Counted from the stretch's first letter, positions 9,814-18,694 are shown. The stretch: DNA of 64,000 nucleotides from Stagnihabitans lacustris (GCF_025950525.1 NZ_JAPDGS010000004.1:62001-126000), one strand, 5' to 3'. Program-made: numbers and translations. Notes: generated from the letters alone by a model not told the origin.

Positions 9814-10763
9814 ACGACTATGATGCCGGCCGCCTGAACCTGCCCTTCGTCGGCATAGCCACCTTTGGCAAACGCCCCTATGTGCAAGATTGGGCCGCCA
9901 TCGACGCCGATGTGGCCGTCCTGGGCGCGCCCTTTGACTTTGGCACGCAGTTCCGGGCGGGTGCGCGGTTCGGGCCAAGGTCGGTGCGCGAGGCCTCGAC
10001 TCTGTTCAGTTTCGGCCATGCTGGCGCCTATGACCACGAGGATGACGCGACCTATCTGCCGCAATCGGTGCGCATCGTCGATATAGGCGACGCCGATATC
10101 ATCCACACCGACACCGCGCAAAGCCATGCCAATATCCGCAAAGGGGTTCAGGCGATCCTTGCCGCGGGCGCGCTTCCGGTGGTGATCGGCGGAGACCACA
10201 GCGTCAACATCCCCTGCATCGAGGCCTTTGAGGGCCAAGGCCCGATCCATATCCTGCAAATCGACGCCCATCTGGATTTCGTCGACCAAAGGCATGGGGT
10301 GCGGGTTGGCCACGGCTCTCCAATGCGGCGCGCGGCCGAAAAGCCCTGGGTCAGCGGCCTGACGCAAGTGGGCATCCGCAACGTCAGCTCCACCGCGAAA
10401 GACGGCTATGACGCCGCCCGGGCGATGGGGTCGGATATCCTGTCGGTCCGCCAATTCCGCGCCCTTGGTCCCGAGGGCGTCGCCGCACGCATCCCGGCAG
10501 GGGCGAAAGTCTATGTGACGCTGGACATCGACGGCTTTTGCCCCTCGATCGCGCCAGGGACCGGCACGCCTAGTCACGGTGGGTTCCTGTATTACGAGGT
10601 GCTGGAGCTGTTGCAACAGGTGGCCCAGACCCACGACGTCGTGGGCATCGACCTGGTCGAGGTCGCCCCCGATTACGACCCCAGCCAATCGACCCAGATC
10701 CTCGCGGCGCAAGTGCTGCTGAACTTCTTGGGCTTCATCTTTCACGCGAGGGGCGCGCGGTAG
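9810..10763 (+). CDS. Ureohydrolase (agmatinase/arginase family)
   Basis: A binuclear manganese hydrolase that would split urea from a guanidino compound. It is 317 residues. All metal ligands are present: H130 in GGDHS, D152/H154/D156 in IDAHLDF, and D239/D241 in TLDIDGFCPS. The usual DIDALDP is replaced by DIDGFCPS, so substrate-pocket residues differ from classical agmatinases and from the second ureohydrolase at 60700. Its start overlaps the permease stop, tying the enzyme to the imported substrate. Agmatine, guanidinobutyrate or another guanidino compound are candidates; I do not assign speB. Confidence 0.85.
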   Translation: MNDYDAGRLNLPFVGIATFGKRPYVQDWAAIDADVAVLGAPFDFGTQFRAGARFGPRSVREASTLFSFGHAGAYDHEDDATYLPQSVRIVDIGDADIIHTDTAQSHANIRKGVQAILAAGALPVVIGGDHSVNIPCIEAFEGQGPIHILQIDAHLDFVDQRHGVRVGHGSPMRRAAEKPWVSGLTQVGIRNVSSTAKDGYDAARAMGSDILSVRQFRALGPEGVAARIPAGAKVYVTLDIDGFCPSIAPGTGTPSHGGFLYYEVLELLQQVAQTHDVVGIDLVEVAPDYDPSQSTQILAAQVLLNFLGFIFHARGAR

Positions 10764-10770
10764 GGTCAGA

Positions 10771-10879
10771 GCCTCCGGCGGGAGTATTTGCGCCAATGTG
10801 AAACTGCGCTCCTTTGCGCTTTCATACTGATCAAAATACTCACGGGGGTTTCCAAAGGGGGCCCGTGGGTCCCCTTTGG
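10771..10879. repeat. Two 3'-end elements facing each other (family copies 1 and 2)
   Basis: The plus copy (10774-10803, GGGAGTATTTGCGCCAATGT then GAAA) follows the ureohydrolase. The minus copy (10819-10848, read GTGAGTATTTTGATCAGTAT then GAAAG) follows the AEC permease gene and is preceded by a 9-bp hairpin at 10852-10879 (CCAAAGGGG/CCCCTTTGG) with the loop ACCCACGGGC. Each converging gene therefore has its own element. Confidence 0.75.
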
Positions 10880-10894
10880 CCTGTTTCTGCCGGC

Positions 10895-11830
10895 CTAGGG
10901 CAAGATAGACAGCCAGAACCAGACCGAAAGCAGCGCCAGCCCCGTGCCCCACAGCACGGCCGAGGCCGAGGCGCGGCGGCCCACCAGATACATATGGGCA
11001 AAAAGATAGGCATTGGCGCCGGGCGGCATGGCGGCGGTAACGACCGAAGAGCGCAGCGCCGCAAGGTCGAGGTTCAGCGCCTGGGCCAGGCCCCAGGTCA
11101 CGGCTGGATGGACCACCAGTGCCAAGCCCACGATCAGGGCGATGACGGCGCGGTCTCCCTCGGGCTTATAGCGCCAGAGCACGCCGCCCAATCCGAACAG
11201 CGCCGTGGGCAGGCCCGCGCGGCCCAGCATCTCGGCCCCGGCATCTATCGCGCCGGGCAGGGGTAGGCCGCTGATGTTCACCACAAAGCCCAGGCCGATG
11301 GCCACGACCAGCGGCTGTGTCCCGATGGCGCGGCCGACCTTGGTCCCAAGGGCGCGCGGTGACAGGCCCTGGCCGCGGTGCCGCACCAGCTCCATCACCG
11401 TGATGCCAAAGGCATAGAACATCGGCGAATGCATCGCGATGATGGCGTAATTGCCCGACAATGCATCCACGCCATAGGCGCGCTCGGTGATGGGCAGGCC
11501 CAGAAGCAGCGTGTTGGAGAACATCGCGGCGAAACCGATGGCCACACATTCCTCCAGTGGGCGGGAGAGGAGCCGCCAGGAGATCGCAAAGGCCAGGGCA
11601 AAGCAGAGAAAGGCGCCAGCATAGAAACTGCCCAGCATGTTCAGGCCGAAATCGGTCTTCAGGTCCAGATGCACCATCTGGCGGAACAGCAGGCAGGGCA
11701 CGGCCAGACCTTGGGAAAACCACATCAGCGCGTCGATATGGCTGTCGGTGAAACGCCCCGCCCGGGCCATCGCGTAACCCGCGCCCAGGATGACGAAGAC
11801 CGGCAGGATGACATCCAGCAGCAGGCCCAT
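10895..11830 (-). CDS. AEC-family permease (auxin efflux carrier type)
   Basis: Inner-membrane secondary transporter, 311 residues, about ten hydrophobic segments in the two five-helix halves typical of the AEC family. The N-terminus ILPVFVILGAGY and the central polar gap (residues 185-210) fit. Bacterial members move organic acids or act as export carriers; nothing here fixes the substrate. It is the last gene of the seven-gene minus-strand run, overlapping the MBL gene by one base (TGATG). Confidence 0.85.
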   Translation of the reverse strand: MGLLLDVILPVFVILGAGYAMARAGRFTDSHIDALMWFSQGLAVPCLLFRQMVHLDLKTDFGLNMLGSFYAGAFLCFALAFAISWRLLSRPLEECVAIGFAAMFSNTLLLGLPITERAYGVDALSGNYAIIAMHSPMFYAFGITVMELVRHRGQGLSPRALGTKVGRAIGTQPLVVAIGLGFVVNISGLPLPGAIDAGAEMLGRAGLPTALFGLGGVLWRYKPEGDRAVIALIVGLALVVHPAVTWGLAQALNLDLAALRSSVVTAAMPPGANAYLFAHMYLVGRRASASAVLWGTGLALLSVWFWLSILP

Positions 11831-12621
11831 CAGAGCGTGATGACCATGCCGTCATAGGCGGGCTCGACGCCTTGGGGCAGTTCATGAACCAGCGTTTCGT
11901 AATCCATATCCAGGTGCATATTCGTGATGACCGCGCGTTCGGGAATGGCGCGCGCGATCCACTCCAGCGTCAGGGCCAGATGGGCATGGGTTGGATGGGG
12001 CTTGCGGCGCAGCGCATCGACGACCCAGTATTTCAGACCCGTCAGCTTGGCCCAGCTTTCCTCAGGGATTGCAACCGCATCAGGCAGATAGGCGAGGCCT
12101 CCGACGATGAAACCCAGCGCCTCCATCGCGCCGTGATCGGCGGTAAAGGGGGTGAACTCGATCGGACCGCCGGCGCCCGGGACCTGAAACGGACCATGAC
12201 CAATCGTTCGCAAATCAAGGATCGGCGGATAGGGCGAGCCCTGGGGCTGCACGAAAGCATAGCCGAAACGGGCGATCAGCGCGTCTTCGGTCGGCCCATC
12301 GGCCCAGACCGGCAGACGGTCGCGCAGGTTGAAGACGATCTGGCGCAGGTCGTCGATGCCATGCGTATGGTCGGCGTGGGAATGGGTATAGACGACGCCG
12401 TCCAGCGTGCCGACACCCGCCGACAACAGCTGTTCACGCATATCCGGTGAGGTGTCGATCAGCACCCGCGTCACGCCCTCGGGGCCCTTTTTCTCGACCA
12501 GCATCGAACAGCGGCGACGGCGGTTTTTCGGGTTCTGGGGGTCGCAGTCGCCCCAATCGCCGCCCAGACGCGGCACGCCGCCCGAGGACCCGCAACCCAG
12601 GATCGTGAAACGCAGGCTCAT
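11830..12621 (-). CDS. MBL-fold metal-dependent hydrolase (PhnP-like)
   Basis: A 263-residue metallo-beta-lactamase-fold hydrolase. The zinc motif is H80-S-H82-A-D84-H85, with further ligands likely in the DALRR...HPTHAHL stretch and TNMHLDMDY near the end. The N-terminus FTILGCGSSGGVPR is the phosphodiesterase-type beginning shared with PhnP and RNase Z relatives. A cyclic phosphodiester or nucleotide substrate is likely from the family but unproven. It overlaps tatD by four bases (ATGA), an arrangement common in alphaproteobacteria. Confidence 0.9.
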   Translation of the reverse strand: MSLRFTILGCGSSGGVPRLGGDWGDCDPQNPKNRRRRCSMLVEKKGPEGVTRVLIDTSPDMREQLLSAGVGTLDGVVYTHSHADHTHGIDDLRQIVFNLRDRLPVWADGPTEDALIARFGYAFVQPQGSPYPPILDLRTIGHGPFQVPGAGGPIEFTPFTADHGAMEALGFIVGGLAYLPDAVAIPEESWAKLTGLKYWVVDALRRKPHPTHAHLALTLEWIARAIPERAVITNMHLDMDYETLVHELPQGVEPAYDGMVITL

Positions 12622-13403
12622 GGCTTGGCTTTCGTGAAGAGGCGGTCGAAATTGGCGGTGGTGGCGGCGGCGAATTCTTCTTCGGTGACGCCGAAGACCT
12701 CGGCGCCTTTGCGGGCGGTAAAGGCGGTATAGGCGGGCTCATTCCTTTTGCCGCGGTGCGGCATGGGGGCAAGATAGGGGCTGTCGGTTTCGACCAGGAT
12801 GCGGTTCAGGGGGGCTGCGGCGAAGATCTCGCGCAGTTCGCCCGACTTCGGGAAGGTCGTGATGCCGGACATCGACAGGTAAAATCCCATCTCCAAGGCG
12901 GCCTCGGCCAGGCGGCGGCCCGAAGAGAAGCAGTGCATCACGCAGGGGAAGGGTTTCACCGCCATCCCCTCGGCAAGGATGCGCTCCATATCCTCATCCG
13001 CGGCGCGGGCGTGGATGACCAAGGGCAAATGGGTTTCCTGGGCGGCCTGAATATGGATGCGCAGCGAGACTTGCTGCACCGCAGCAGAGTCCGCCGTGTA
13101 GTGGTAGTCCAGCCCGCTCTCGCCAAAGCCCACGAACTTCGGATGGCGCGACAGGGCGACCAACTCTTCGACCGTGGTCAGAGGCTCTTCGGCGGCCGAC
13201 ATCGGGTGGATACCGGCGGTGTAATAGACGCCCTGATGCGCCTCGGCTATCGCACGCACCACCGGTTCGCGGTGCAGTTTGGTGCAGATCGACACCATCC
13301 GCGTGACCCCTGCCGCGCGGGCCCGGGCGATGATCGCGTCAAGCTCCCCCTCGAAATCGGGGAAATCCAGGTGGCAATGGCTGTCGACGAGTTCAAAGGG
13401 CAT
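12618..13403 (-). CDS. tatD: TatD-family metal-dependent DNase
   Basis: A 261-residue TIM-barrel hydrolase acting as 3'-5' exonuclease in DNA repair or turnover. H9 and H11 in VDSHCHLDF, a glutamate in FGESGLDYHY (about 92-101), histidines in VIHAR and VMHCF, and D in VETDSPYLAP form the metal site. Three bases separate it from holB, and it overlaps the MBL gene downstream. The family also contains D-aminoacyl-tRNA deacylase-like members, so the substrate is not certain. Confidence 0.9.
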   Translation of the reverse strand: MPFELVDSHCHLDFPDFEGELDAIIARARAAGVTRMVSICTKLHREPVVRAIAEAHQGVYYTAGIHPMSAAEEPLTTVEELVALSRHPKFVGFGESGLDYHYTADSAAVQQVSLRIHIQAAQETHLPLVIHARAADEDMERILAEGMAVKPFPCVMHCFSSGRRLAEAALEMGFYLSMSGITTFPKSGELREIFAAAPLNRILVETDSPYLAPMPHRGKRNEPAYTAFTARKGAEVFGVTEEEFAAATTANFDRLFTKAKP

Positions 13404-13406
13404 TTG

Positions 13407-14534
13407 TCACCTATGGGCGACCAAAGCCGCCGTTTCTTCCATGCGCAGGAACATATCTAGGATCAGGGCAGAGGGGTCAAGGTTCACCGCCTTGGCCTTT
13501 CGCGCCCGCAGGCCCAGATGCTGCGCAAGGTCGGCCCATTCGCGGGCGATGGCGGGGTCGGCGGCCAGGCGTTCGATCAAGGCGGCCTCACCGGGGGCGG
13601 CCTCGGGCGGGATCTCGCGCGTGGTGCCGGCGCGGGCCAGACGCGCCAGGAAGAGGTCGATCAGCGTCACGGTCAGGTCAAAAGCCTCGGGGCGTTTGCG
13701 GTCAGAGGCCGCATCGGCCAGGACCCGCGCCATGGGGCGGTCCAGTTGCGGCAGGGTGGCCAGCAGCCGCACGAGGCGCCCGTATTGGTCAAGGCCCTGC
13801 AGATGGGTCAGGCGAAAGGCCTCGCCGACCGAGCCGCCCGCGAGTTCCGCCAAAGGCGCCGCATCGGTGATCTCGGCCCCGGCCTGATGCATGGCACGGG
13901 CCAGCAGATCGGCGGGCAGGGAGGCAAGCCGCAGATCGCGGGTGCGGCTTCGGATCGTGGGCAGCAGGCCCGCAGGTTGATGCGTCACGATCAGGAATGT
14001 GACCTTGGCCGGAGGCTCCTCCAGCAGCTTCAGGATCGCATTGGCGGCGTTGCGGTTCAGGTCATCGGCGGCGTCGATCAGGACGACCCGGCGCCCGCCA
14101 TCCGCCGCCGAAAGGCCAAGGAAGTTCCGCAGGGCGCGGGTCTCGTCCACCGTGATCTCGGCGCGCAGTTTCTCGGTCTTGTCGTCCCAGGGGCGGCGCA
14201 AGAGGAACAAGCGCGGTTCCGACAGGGCCAGCAGGCGATGGGCGACGGGGTGATCGTCGGGGATGTCAAGGTTGCGGGGGGGAGGCGGCGCAAAGAGTTT
14301 GGCAGAGTCGGGGCCCTCATCCTCCGGCGTGGCCAAAAGAAACCGCGCAATCCGCCAGGCGAGTGTCGCCTTGCCCACCCCTTTGGGGCCGGAAATCAGC
14401 CAGGCGTGATGCATCCGGCCCGAGTTGAAAGCATCCAGAAACACCGCCTCGGCACGGGCATGGCCCAGAACCTCATGGGTCTCGCGCGGGTGGGGGGCGC
14501 CCTCCAGCCGGTCGGGTTCGGGAATGTCGCTCAT
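13407..14534 (-). CDS. holB: DNA polymerase III subunit delta-prime
   Basis: Clamp-loader subunit of the replicative polymerase, 375 residues. The AAA+ fold is recognisable: Walker A GPKGVGKA at 49-56, a Walker B-like VVLIDAADDLN, and a sensor LLEEPPAKVTFLIVTHQP with the SRT-type RSRTRDLRL motif after it. A zinc module is not evident. It overlaps tmk by four bases and precedes tatD, the conserved tmk-holB-tatD order. Confidence 0.93.
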   Translation of the reverse strand: MSDIPEPDRLEGAPHPRETHEVLGHARAEAVFLDAFNSGRMHHAWLISGPKGVGKATLAWRIARFLLATPEDEGPDSAKLFAPPPPRNLDIPDDHPVAHRLLALSEPRLFLLRRPWDDKTEKLRAEITVDETRALRNFLGLSAADGGRRVVLIDAADDLNRNAANAILKLLEEPPAKVTFLIVTHQPAGLLPTIRSRTRDLRLASLPADLLARAMHQAGAEITDAAPLAELAGGSVGEAFRLTHLQGLDQYGRLVRLLATLPQLDRPMARVLADAASDRKRPEAFDLTVTLIDLFLARLARAGTTREIPPEAAPGEAALIERLAADPAIAREWADLAQHLGLRARKAKAVNLDPSALILDMFLRMEETAALVAHR

Positions 14535-15130
14535 AGCGCTTGGGCCACGCGGGCCGCAACCTCGGCAGAGCTGCCGCGCCCGTCGATCACGCGGAACCGT
14601 GCATGGCGCGCGGCGAGGTCAAGGAAGCCCGCCCGCATCCGGGTTTGCATGTCCAGGCCCATGTCCTCGAACCGCATCTCGACCCCGGCGCGGGTCTGGG
14701 CGCGGGCCAGGCCCTCTTTGGCGGGCAGGTCGATCAGGAAAGTCAGGTCGGGTTCCACCCCGATCATCAGCGCATGAAGCTGATCAACGGTGGCGGCAAG
14801 ATCGCCGCGCGTGACGCCCTGATAAATCCGGGTGGAATCCGCGAAACGGTCGGTGATCACGGTCGCCCCCCGGGCCAGCGCCGGGCGGATCGTCTTTTCC
14901 AGATGGTCACGGCGGGCGGCGGTAAAAAGCAGGATCTCGGTTTCAGGCGACCAGCGGTCGGGGTCGCCCTGCAGCACCAAAGCGCGGATTTCCTCGGCGC
15001 CCGCAGAGCCGCCGGGTTCACGGGTCAGCACGACATCTTCGCCCCGCGCCCGCAAAGCCTCGGCCAAAGCCCGGGCCTGGGTGGATTTGCCCGACCCGTC
15101 GATCCCCTCGAACGAGATGAAACGTCCCAT
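14531..15130 (-). CDS. tmk: Thymidylate kinase
   Basis: Phosphorylates dTMP to dTDP for DNA synthesis in the cytoplasm. It is 199 residues. The P-loop FEGIDGSGKST is at 7-17, LTREPGG binds the nucleotide, and DRFADSTRIYQG is the dTMP-binding helix. Its start overlaps the carboxypeptidase stop by one base and its end overlaps holB by four. Confidence 0.96.
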   Translation of the reverse strand: MGRFISFEGIDGSGKSTQARALAEALRARGEDVVLTREPGGSAGAEEIRALVLQGDPDRWSPETEILLFTAARRDHLEKTIRPALARGATVITDRFADSTRIYQGVTRGDLAATVDQLHALMIGVEPDLTFLIDLPAKEGLARAQTRAGVEMRFEDMGLDMQTRMRAGFLDLAARHARFRVIDGRGSSAEVAARVAQAL

Positions 15131-16269
15131 CAGATGCCGTATTGGCTGCGCAATTGCGTCAGGGCCACGAACATGCGGTCAACGAAACCGGCGGGCGCCA
15201 CATCGGCGGTGGTCAGCAGATCGACGGTCTGGTCGGGCAATTCGGGGCGGCGGATGACCAGTTGGGCCACCTTGGTCCCCTTGGCCACCGGAGCCTCCAG
15301 CGGACCGGTATAGATCACTTCGGCCGCGATCTCCTTGCCGGCCCCGGCCGGGATCAGAAGCTGCAGGTCCTCGGCCGCGGCCAGCCCCACCTTGGGGGCG
15401 GCGCCAAGAAAGACATCGGCCTGGGTGACTTCGGTCCCCGCCTTGACCACGGTCTTCAAGGCGAATTGGCGAAAGGCCCAATTGGCGATGCGCTCGGCCT
15501 CTTCGGCGCGTTCCTTCTCGCTGGTCAGACCGTTGAAGGCGAAAACGATCCGCCGCTCGCCCTGCAGGACGGACCCCACCATCCCGTAACCCGCCTCTTG
15601 CGTATGGCCGGTCTTCAGCCCGTCGGCCCCGGACACCACGCCCAGAATCGGGTTGCGGTTGTTGGCATTGGCCGGGGCGCGGTCCTTGTAATTATACTCG
15701 GTCTCCGAAAACACCGGGTAAAGCTCGGGATAGGCGGTGATCAGGTGGACCGCCAGAAGGCCAAGGTCCTTCATGCTCATCCGCTGACCCGGGTCGGGCC
15801 AGCCCGAGGAATTGGCGAAGGTGCTGGCGGTCAGACCAAGCGCCTGGGCCCGCTCGGTCATCTTGCGGGCGAATTCCTCTTCGGAGCCCTCCAGCCCCTC
15901 GGCCACCACGGTGCAGGCGTCGTTGCCCGAATTCACCACCATGCCCTTGATCAGCTCTTCGACCGTGGGCCGGTCGGTTTCCTGCAGATACATGGTCGAC
16001 CCGCCCATGGCGGTAAAGCTCATCGCCTTGGCCGAGACGCCAAAGGTCGTGTCCATCTGGACCCGGCCTTCCTGCAACGCCTCGAACAGCATTTCGATCG
16101 TCATCAGTTTCGACATCGAGGCAGGCGGCACCGACACCGTGCCCTCTTTGTCCAGAAGCACCGTATTGGTCGTCATGTCATAGACCCAGGCATGGGTGGC
16201 CTTGGTCTCGAAGGCCTGCGCGGCGCTGGTGAACAGCGCAAAGGCGGCCAAAAGGGGGATAAGGCGCAT
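15130..16269 (-). CDS. D-alanyl-D-alanine carboxypeptidase (PBP5/6 class)
   Basis: Periplasmic low-molecular-weight penicillin-binding protein that trims the terminal D-Ala of peptidoglycan stem peptides. It is 379 residues with signal peptide 1-19 (TSAAQA-FET). The active site is complete: S51-M-S-K54, S114-G-N116 and K219-T-G221. The C-terminal domain from about 265 fits the PBP5 beta-domain, and the last residues (RMFVALTQLRSQYGI) look like the amphipathic membrane anchor. Nine bases follow the SPOR lipoprotein gene, pairing two envelope functions. Confidence 0.93.
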   Translation of the reverse strand: MRLIPLLAAFALFTSAAQAFETKATHAWVYDMTTNTVLLDKEGTVSVPPASMSKLMTIEMLFEALQEGRVQMDTTFGVSAKAMSFTAMGGSTMYLQETDRPTVEELIKGMVVNSGNDACTVVAEGLEGSEEEFARKMTERAQALGLTASTFANSSGWPDPGQRMSMKDLGLLAVHLITAYPELYPVFSETEYNYKDRAPANANNRNPILGVVSGADGLKTGHTQEAGYGMVGSVLQGERRIVFAFNGLTSEKERAEEAERIANWAFRQFALKTVVKAGTEVTQADVFLGAAPKVGLAAAEDLQLLIPAGAGKEIAAEVIYTGPLEAPVAKGTKVAQLVIRRPELPDQTVDLLTTADVAPAGFVDRMFVALTQLRSQYGI

Positions 16270-16278
16270 GGCGGACCC

Positions 16279-17190
16279 TCAGCGTTTCAAAAGATAGGCG
16301 TCGTTGAAGCCGGCCGACTTCACCGTGGCCAGGGTGGCCTGATCGCCCTTGGTGGTGACAGACCACAGGTCCTTGCCCTGCGAGGTCTCTTTCGTGCTGC
16401 GGGCGCTGACGCCGACGGCCTTCAGGACATCGACGGCGCGCTTGGCGTTGGCCTCTTGGGAAAAGATGCCAACCTGGATCGTGCGGCCGGTGGCGACCTC
16501 GACGGGGGCGAGGGCGCCTGCCGGTTTCGTCGTGGGCTTGACCTCTGCCGCGGTCTGGGTGGCGGTTTGGGCGGAGGGTTTGGCGGGCGGGGCTTCCGAA
16601 CCGGCAACGGCGCCCGCAACCGGGGCCACCGCGTCGATGGCGGCGGCCGCCGTGGTCACGACATCGGTTTCCAGCGGCAGGACCGCACCTTCGGTATTGG
16701 CATCCAACAGCGGCGCATCGGCGGCGGGCTCGGCCACTGGGGCCTCTTCGCGGCGCAGCGCCGTCACCGACACCGTCGCAGGCTCACCGGCCAGCAGGCC
16801 AAGCGCCTGGGCGGCATCAGAGGACAGTTGCAGCTTGGGGCCGGGCAGGGCCTCTTCGCGGCGGAACAGGCCGCCGATCACGAATTTCCCATTGGCCGGG
16901 TTGCGCAGGATCACGCGTTCCGGGTCCTTGGCATCGGAGGAGGCGACCCAGACGCCACCCAGCGAGGGCCGGCCGTCCCACAGCGCCTTGTCCTCGGTCT
17001 GAAAGATTTCCGGCGCCTCGACGTCGCGGTCGACCAAGCGGGCCGAGGTCGCAGGCGCGCTGGTTTCGGTCGAACCGCCCCCCGCCCCCATCTCGCAGGC
17101 CGTCAGCGCAAGGCAAGCCACCCCCGCCAAAAGCAGCGCCAAGGGCCGCCGTGCCGCGGCCGAAATCCCGCCCGTATAAATCCTGTCCAT
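16279..17190 (-). CDS. SPOR-domain lipoprotein
   Basis: A 303-residue lipoprotein first in the seven-gene run. The signal peptide ends in the lipobox LTAC (cysteine near residue 32), so the protein should be anchored in a membrane facing the periplasm. A central Ala/Pro/Thr-rich linker (about 140-235) leads to a C-terminal SPOR domain (about 236-303; RTIQVGIFSQEANAKRAVDVL, then LWSVTTKGDQ), which binds denuded septal peptidoglycan. I chose the ATG at 17190 with AGAGG upstream; an upstream frame extension would bury the signal peptide. Related in layout to DamX/RlpA-type division proteins, but no double-psi barrel is seen. Confidence 0.85.
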   Translation of the reverse strand: MDRIYTGGISAAARRPLALLLAGVACLALTACEMGAGGGSTETSAPATSARLVDRDVEAPEIFQTEDKALWDGRPSLGGVWVASSDAKDPERVILRNPANGKFVIGGLFRREEALPGPKLQLSSDAAQALGLLAGEPATVSVTALRREEAPVAEPAADAPLLDANTEGAVLPLETDVVTTAAAAIDAVAPVAGAVAGSEAPPAKPSAQTATQTAAEVKPTTKPAGALAPVEVATGRTIQVGIFSQEANAKRAVDVLKAVGVSARSTKETSQGKDLWSVTTKGDQATLATVKSAGFNDAYLLKR

Positions 17191-17372
17191 GCCCGAACCT
17201 CTGATTTGCCCGCGGTTCTTTGCCGCGCCTGGTGGAGAAACTGGGCTTTTCCGCCCGATTGTTGCCAATCATAGCGGCAAGCCCGGCAACAGGGAAGGCA
17301 GCGCGCCAAGGCTTGGCGGAAAACTTCACCCTCTGGACCCCGGCGCGGCTTTTGGTTAGGAAGGCGCGCAAC

Positions 17373-17462
17373 GGAAGTGTGGCCGAGTGGTTTAAGGCTC
17401 TGGTCTTGAAAACCAGCGTGGGGGGAACCCCACCGTGGGTTCGAATCCCACCGCTTCCGCCA
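17373..17462 (+). tRNA. tRNA-Ser (anticodon TGA)
   Basis: A 90-nt class II tRNA with acceptor GGAAGTG/CGCTTCC (one G-T pair), discriminator G and encoded CCA. The anticodon stem CTGGT/ACCAG closes loop CTTGAAA, giving TGA. The long variable arm is a clear GTGGGG/CCCCAC hairpin, and the T-loop is GGTTCGAATCC. Confidence 0.97.
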
Positions 17463-17521
17463 GTTTTCCCATCTCGCCCGGTCGCGCGTCTCGTGTTAGG
17501 CTTTGGGCAAAGAGGTGCATC

Positions 17522-18346
17522 ATGCGCGACATCAAGCCCAAGCTTACCCCCCAGGTCGATCCGGTCTGGACCCGCATCCGCGACGAGGCCGCAGCCGCGG
17601 TTGCCGCCGAGCCGCTTTTGGGCGGGTTGATCCATGCCAGCCTTTTGCATCATCCGACGCTGGAACGCGCGCTGGCCTATCGGTTCAGCCAAAAGCTCGC
17701 CAGTTCCGAGATGAGCGAACAGATCCTGCGCGAGATCGCCGACGAGGCTTACGGCGCGGCCCCCGACATCGGTCAGGCGGCGCGGGCCGATATCATGGCG
17801 ATCTTTGACCGCGACCCGGCCTGCCACCGGTTCCTGCAGCCGGTCTTGTTCTTCAAGGGCTTTCAGGCGGTGCAGGCCTATAGGATCGGCCATTGGCTGT
17901 GGACCGAGGGGCGGCGCGATCTGGCCTATTTCGTCCAGATGCGGGTCTCCGAGGTCTTTGGCGTCGATATCCACCCCGCAGCCCGGGTCGGTCGCGGCTT
18001 GATGATCGACCATGCCCATTCCATCGTCATCGGCGAAACCGCGGTGGTGGGGGACAATGTCTCGATGCTTCATTCGGTGACTTTGGGCGGCACGGGCAAA
18101 GAGGACGGCGACCGCCATCCCAAGATCGGTGATGGCGTGTTGATCGGCGCCGGGGCCAAGGTTCTGGGCAACATCCACATCGGCAATTGCAGCCGGGTGG
18201 CGGCGGGTTCGGTCGTTCTGGCCGATGTGCCGCCTTGCAAGACCGTGGCCGGCGTGCCTGCCCGCATTGTGGGCGAGGCGGGATGCGCCCAGCCCTCGGT
18301 CTCGATGGATCAGCGGTTGAAGGATTGCGACTGCGGCGAGATGTAG
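17522..18346 (+). CDS. cysE: Serine O-acetyltransferase
   Basis: Makes O-acetylserine from serine and acetyl-CoA, the committed step of cysteine synthesis. It is 274 residues: a helical N-terminal domain (about 1-140), then the left-handed beta-helix of hexapeptide repeats (VDIHPAARVGRGLMIDHAHSIVIGE and onward). The catalytic Asp-His pair lies in DHAHS, and SVTLGGTGKEDGDRHP is the acetyl-CoA loop. The C-terminal tail (QRLKDCDCGEM) likely contacts cysteine synthase. ATG 17522 has AGAGGTG upstream; the gene begins 59 bases after tRNA-Ser. Confidence 0.96.
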   Translation: MRDIKPKLTPQVDPVWTRIRDEAAAAVAAEPLLGGLIHASLLHHPTLERALAYRFSQKLASSEMSEQILREIADEAYGAAPDIGQAARADIMAIFDRDPACHRFLQPVLFFKGFQAVQAYRIGHWLWTEGRRDLAYFVQMRVSEVFGVDIHPAARVGRGLMIDHAHSIVIGETAVVGDNVSMLHSVTLGGTGKEDGDRHPKIGDGVLIGAGAKVLGNIHIGNCSRVAAGSVVLADVPPCKTVAGVPARIVGEAGCAQPSVSMDQRLKDCDCGEM

Positions 18347-18360
18347 TCCCGGGCCACGCG

Positions 18361-18571
18361 GTCTGGTCTGGTCTGGTCTGGGCGCGTGGCGTCTCGGCGC
18401 ACCCCTTCGGTTGACGCCGGGGAGGGTTTCACACCCTCGCCGGTCTTTTGCGGATACCCCGGGAGGGTTTCACACCCTCGCCGGTCTTTTGTGGATACCC
18501 CGGGAGGGTTTCACACCCTCCCGGACCCTCCCGTGGGATATTTTTGAAAAGATGAAGGGCAAGAAGGCTCT
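18361..18571 (+). repeat. Tandem hairpin repeats and a 3'-end element after cysE (copy 3)
   Basis: The ~350-base gap after cysE starts with four GTCTG units (18361-18380). Three units with a 41-base period follow; each holds the hairpin GAGGGT-TTCAC-ACCCTC (at 18420, 18461 and 18502) and the first two end CGCCGGTCTTTTG. The third runs into GTGGGATATTTTTGAAAAGA then TGAAG (18533-18557), a 3'-end element of the TTCAC-loop subfamily. No gene is seen here. Confidence 0.75.
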
Positions 18572-18660
18572 TGGTCTGCAATGGCTTTGCAGTGGTTTGC
18601 AGTGTAAGGGCTTTGCTGCCGCTGCGTCGCCCGGAGGATACGCCGGGACCTCCGCCAAAT

Positions 18661-18693
18661 CAAAAGGCCCGGGACGTTGCCCCGGGCCTTTTG
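18661..18693 (-). terminator. Terminator of the pdh operon
   Basis: AAAGGCCCGGG pairs with CCCGGGCCTTT around a short loop, directly after the pdhC stop, with T-rich sequence on the minus-strand exit side. Confidence 0.75.
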
Positions 18694-18694
18694 T

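Noticed and set aside
15142..17274. A 710-codon plus-strand frame opposite the carboxypeptidase and SPOR genes
   Set aside because: Both minus-strand genes have signal peptides, motifs and operon overlaps; the plus frame is a repetitive His/Gly/Arg shadow.
18420..18520. Possible CRISPR array
   Set aside because: Three units with a 41-base period, but the 'spacers' are themselves repeated and each unit is a hairpin; no cas genes are present.
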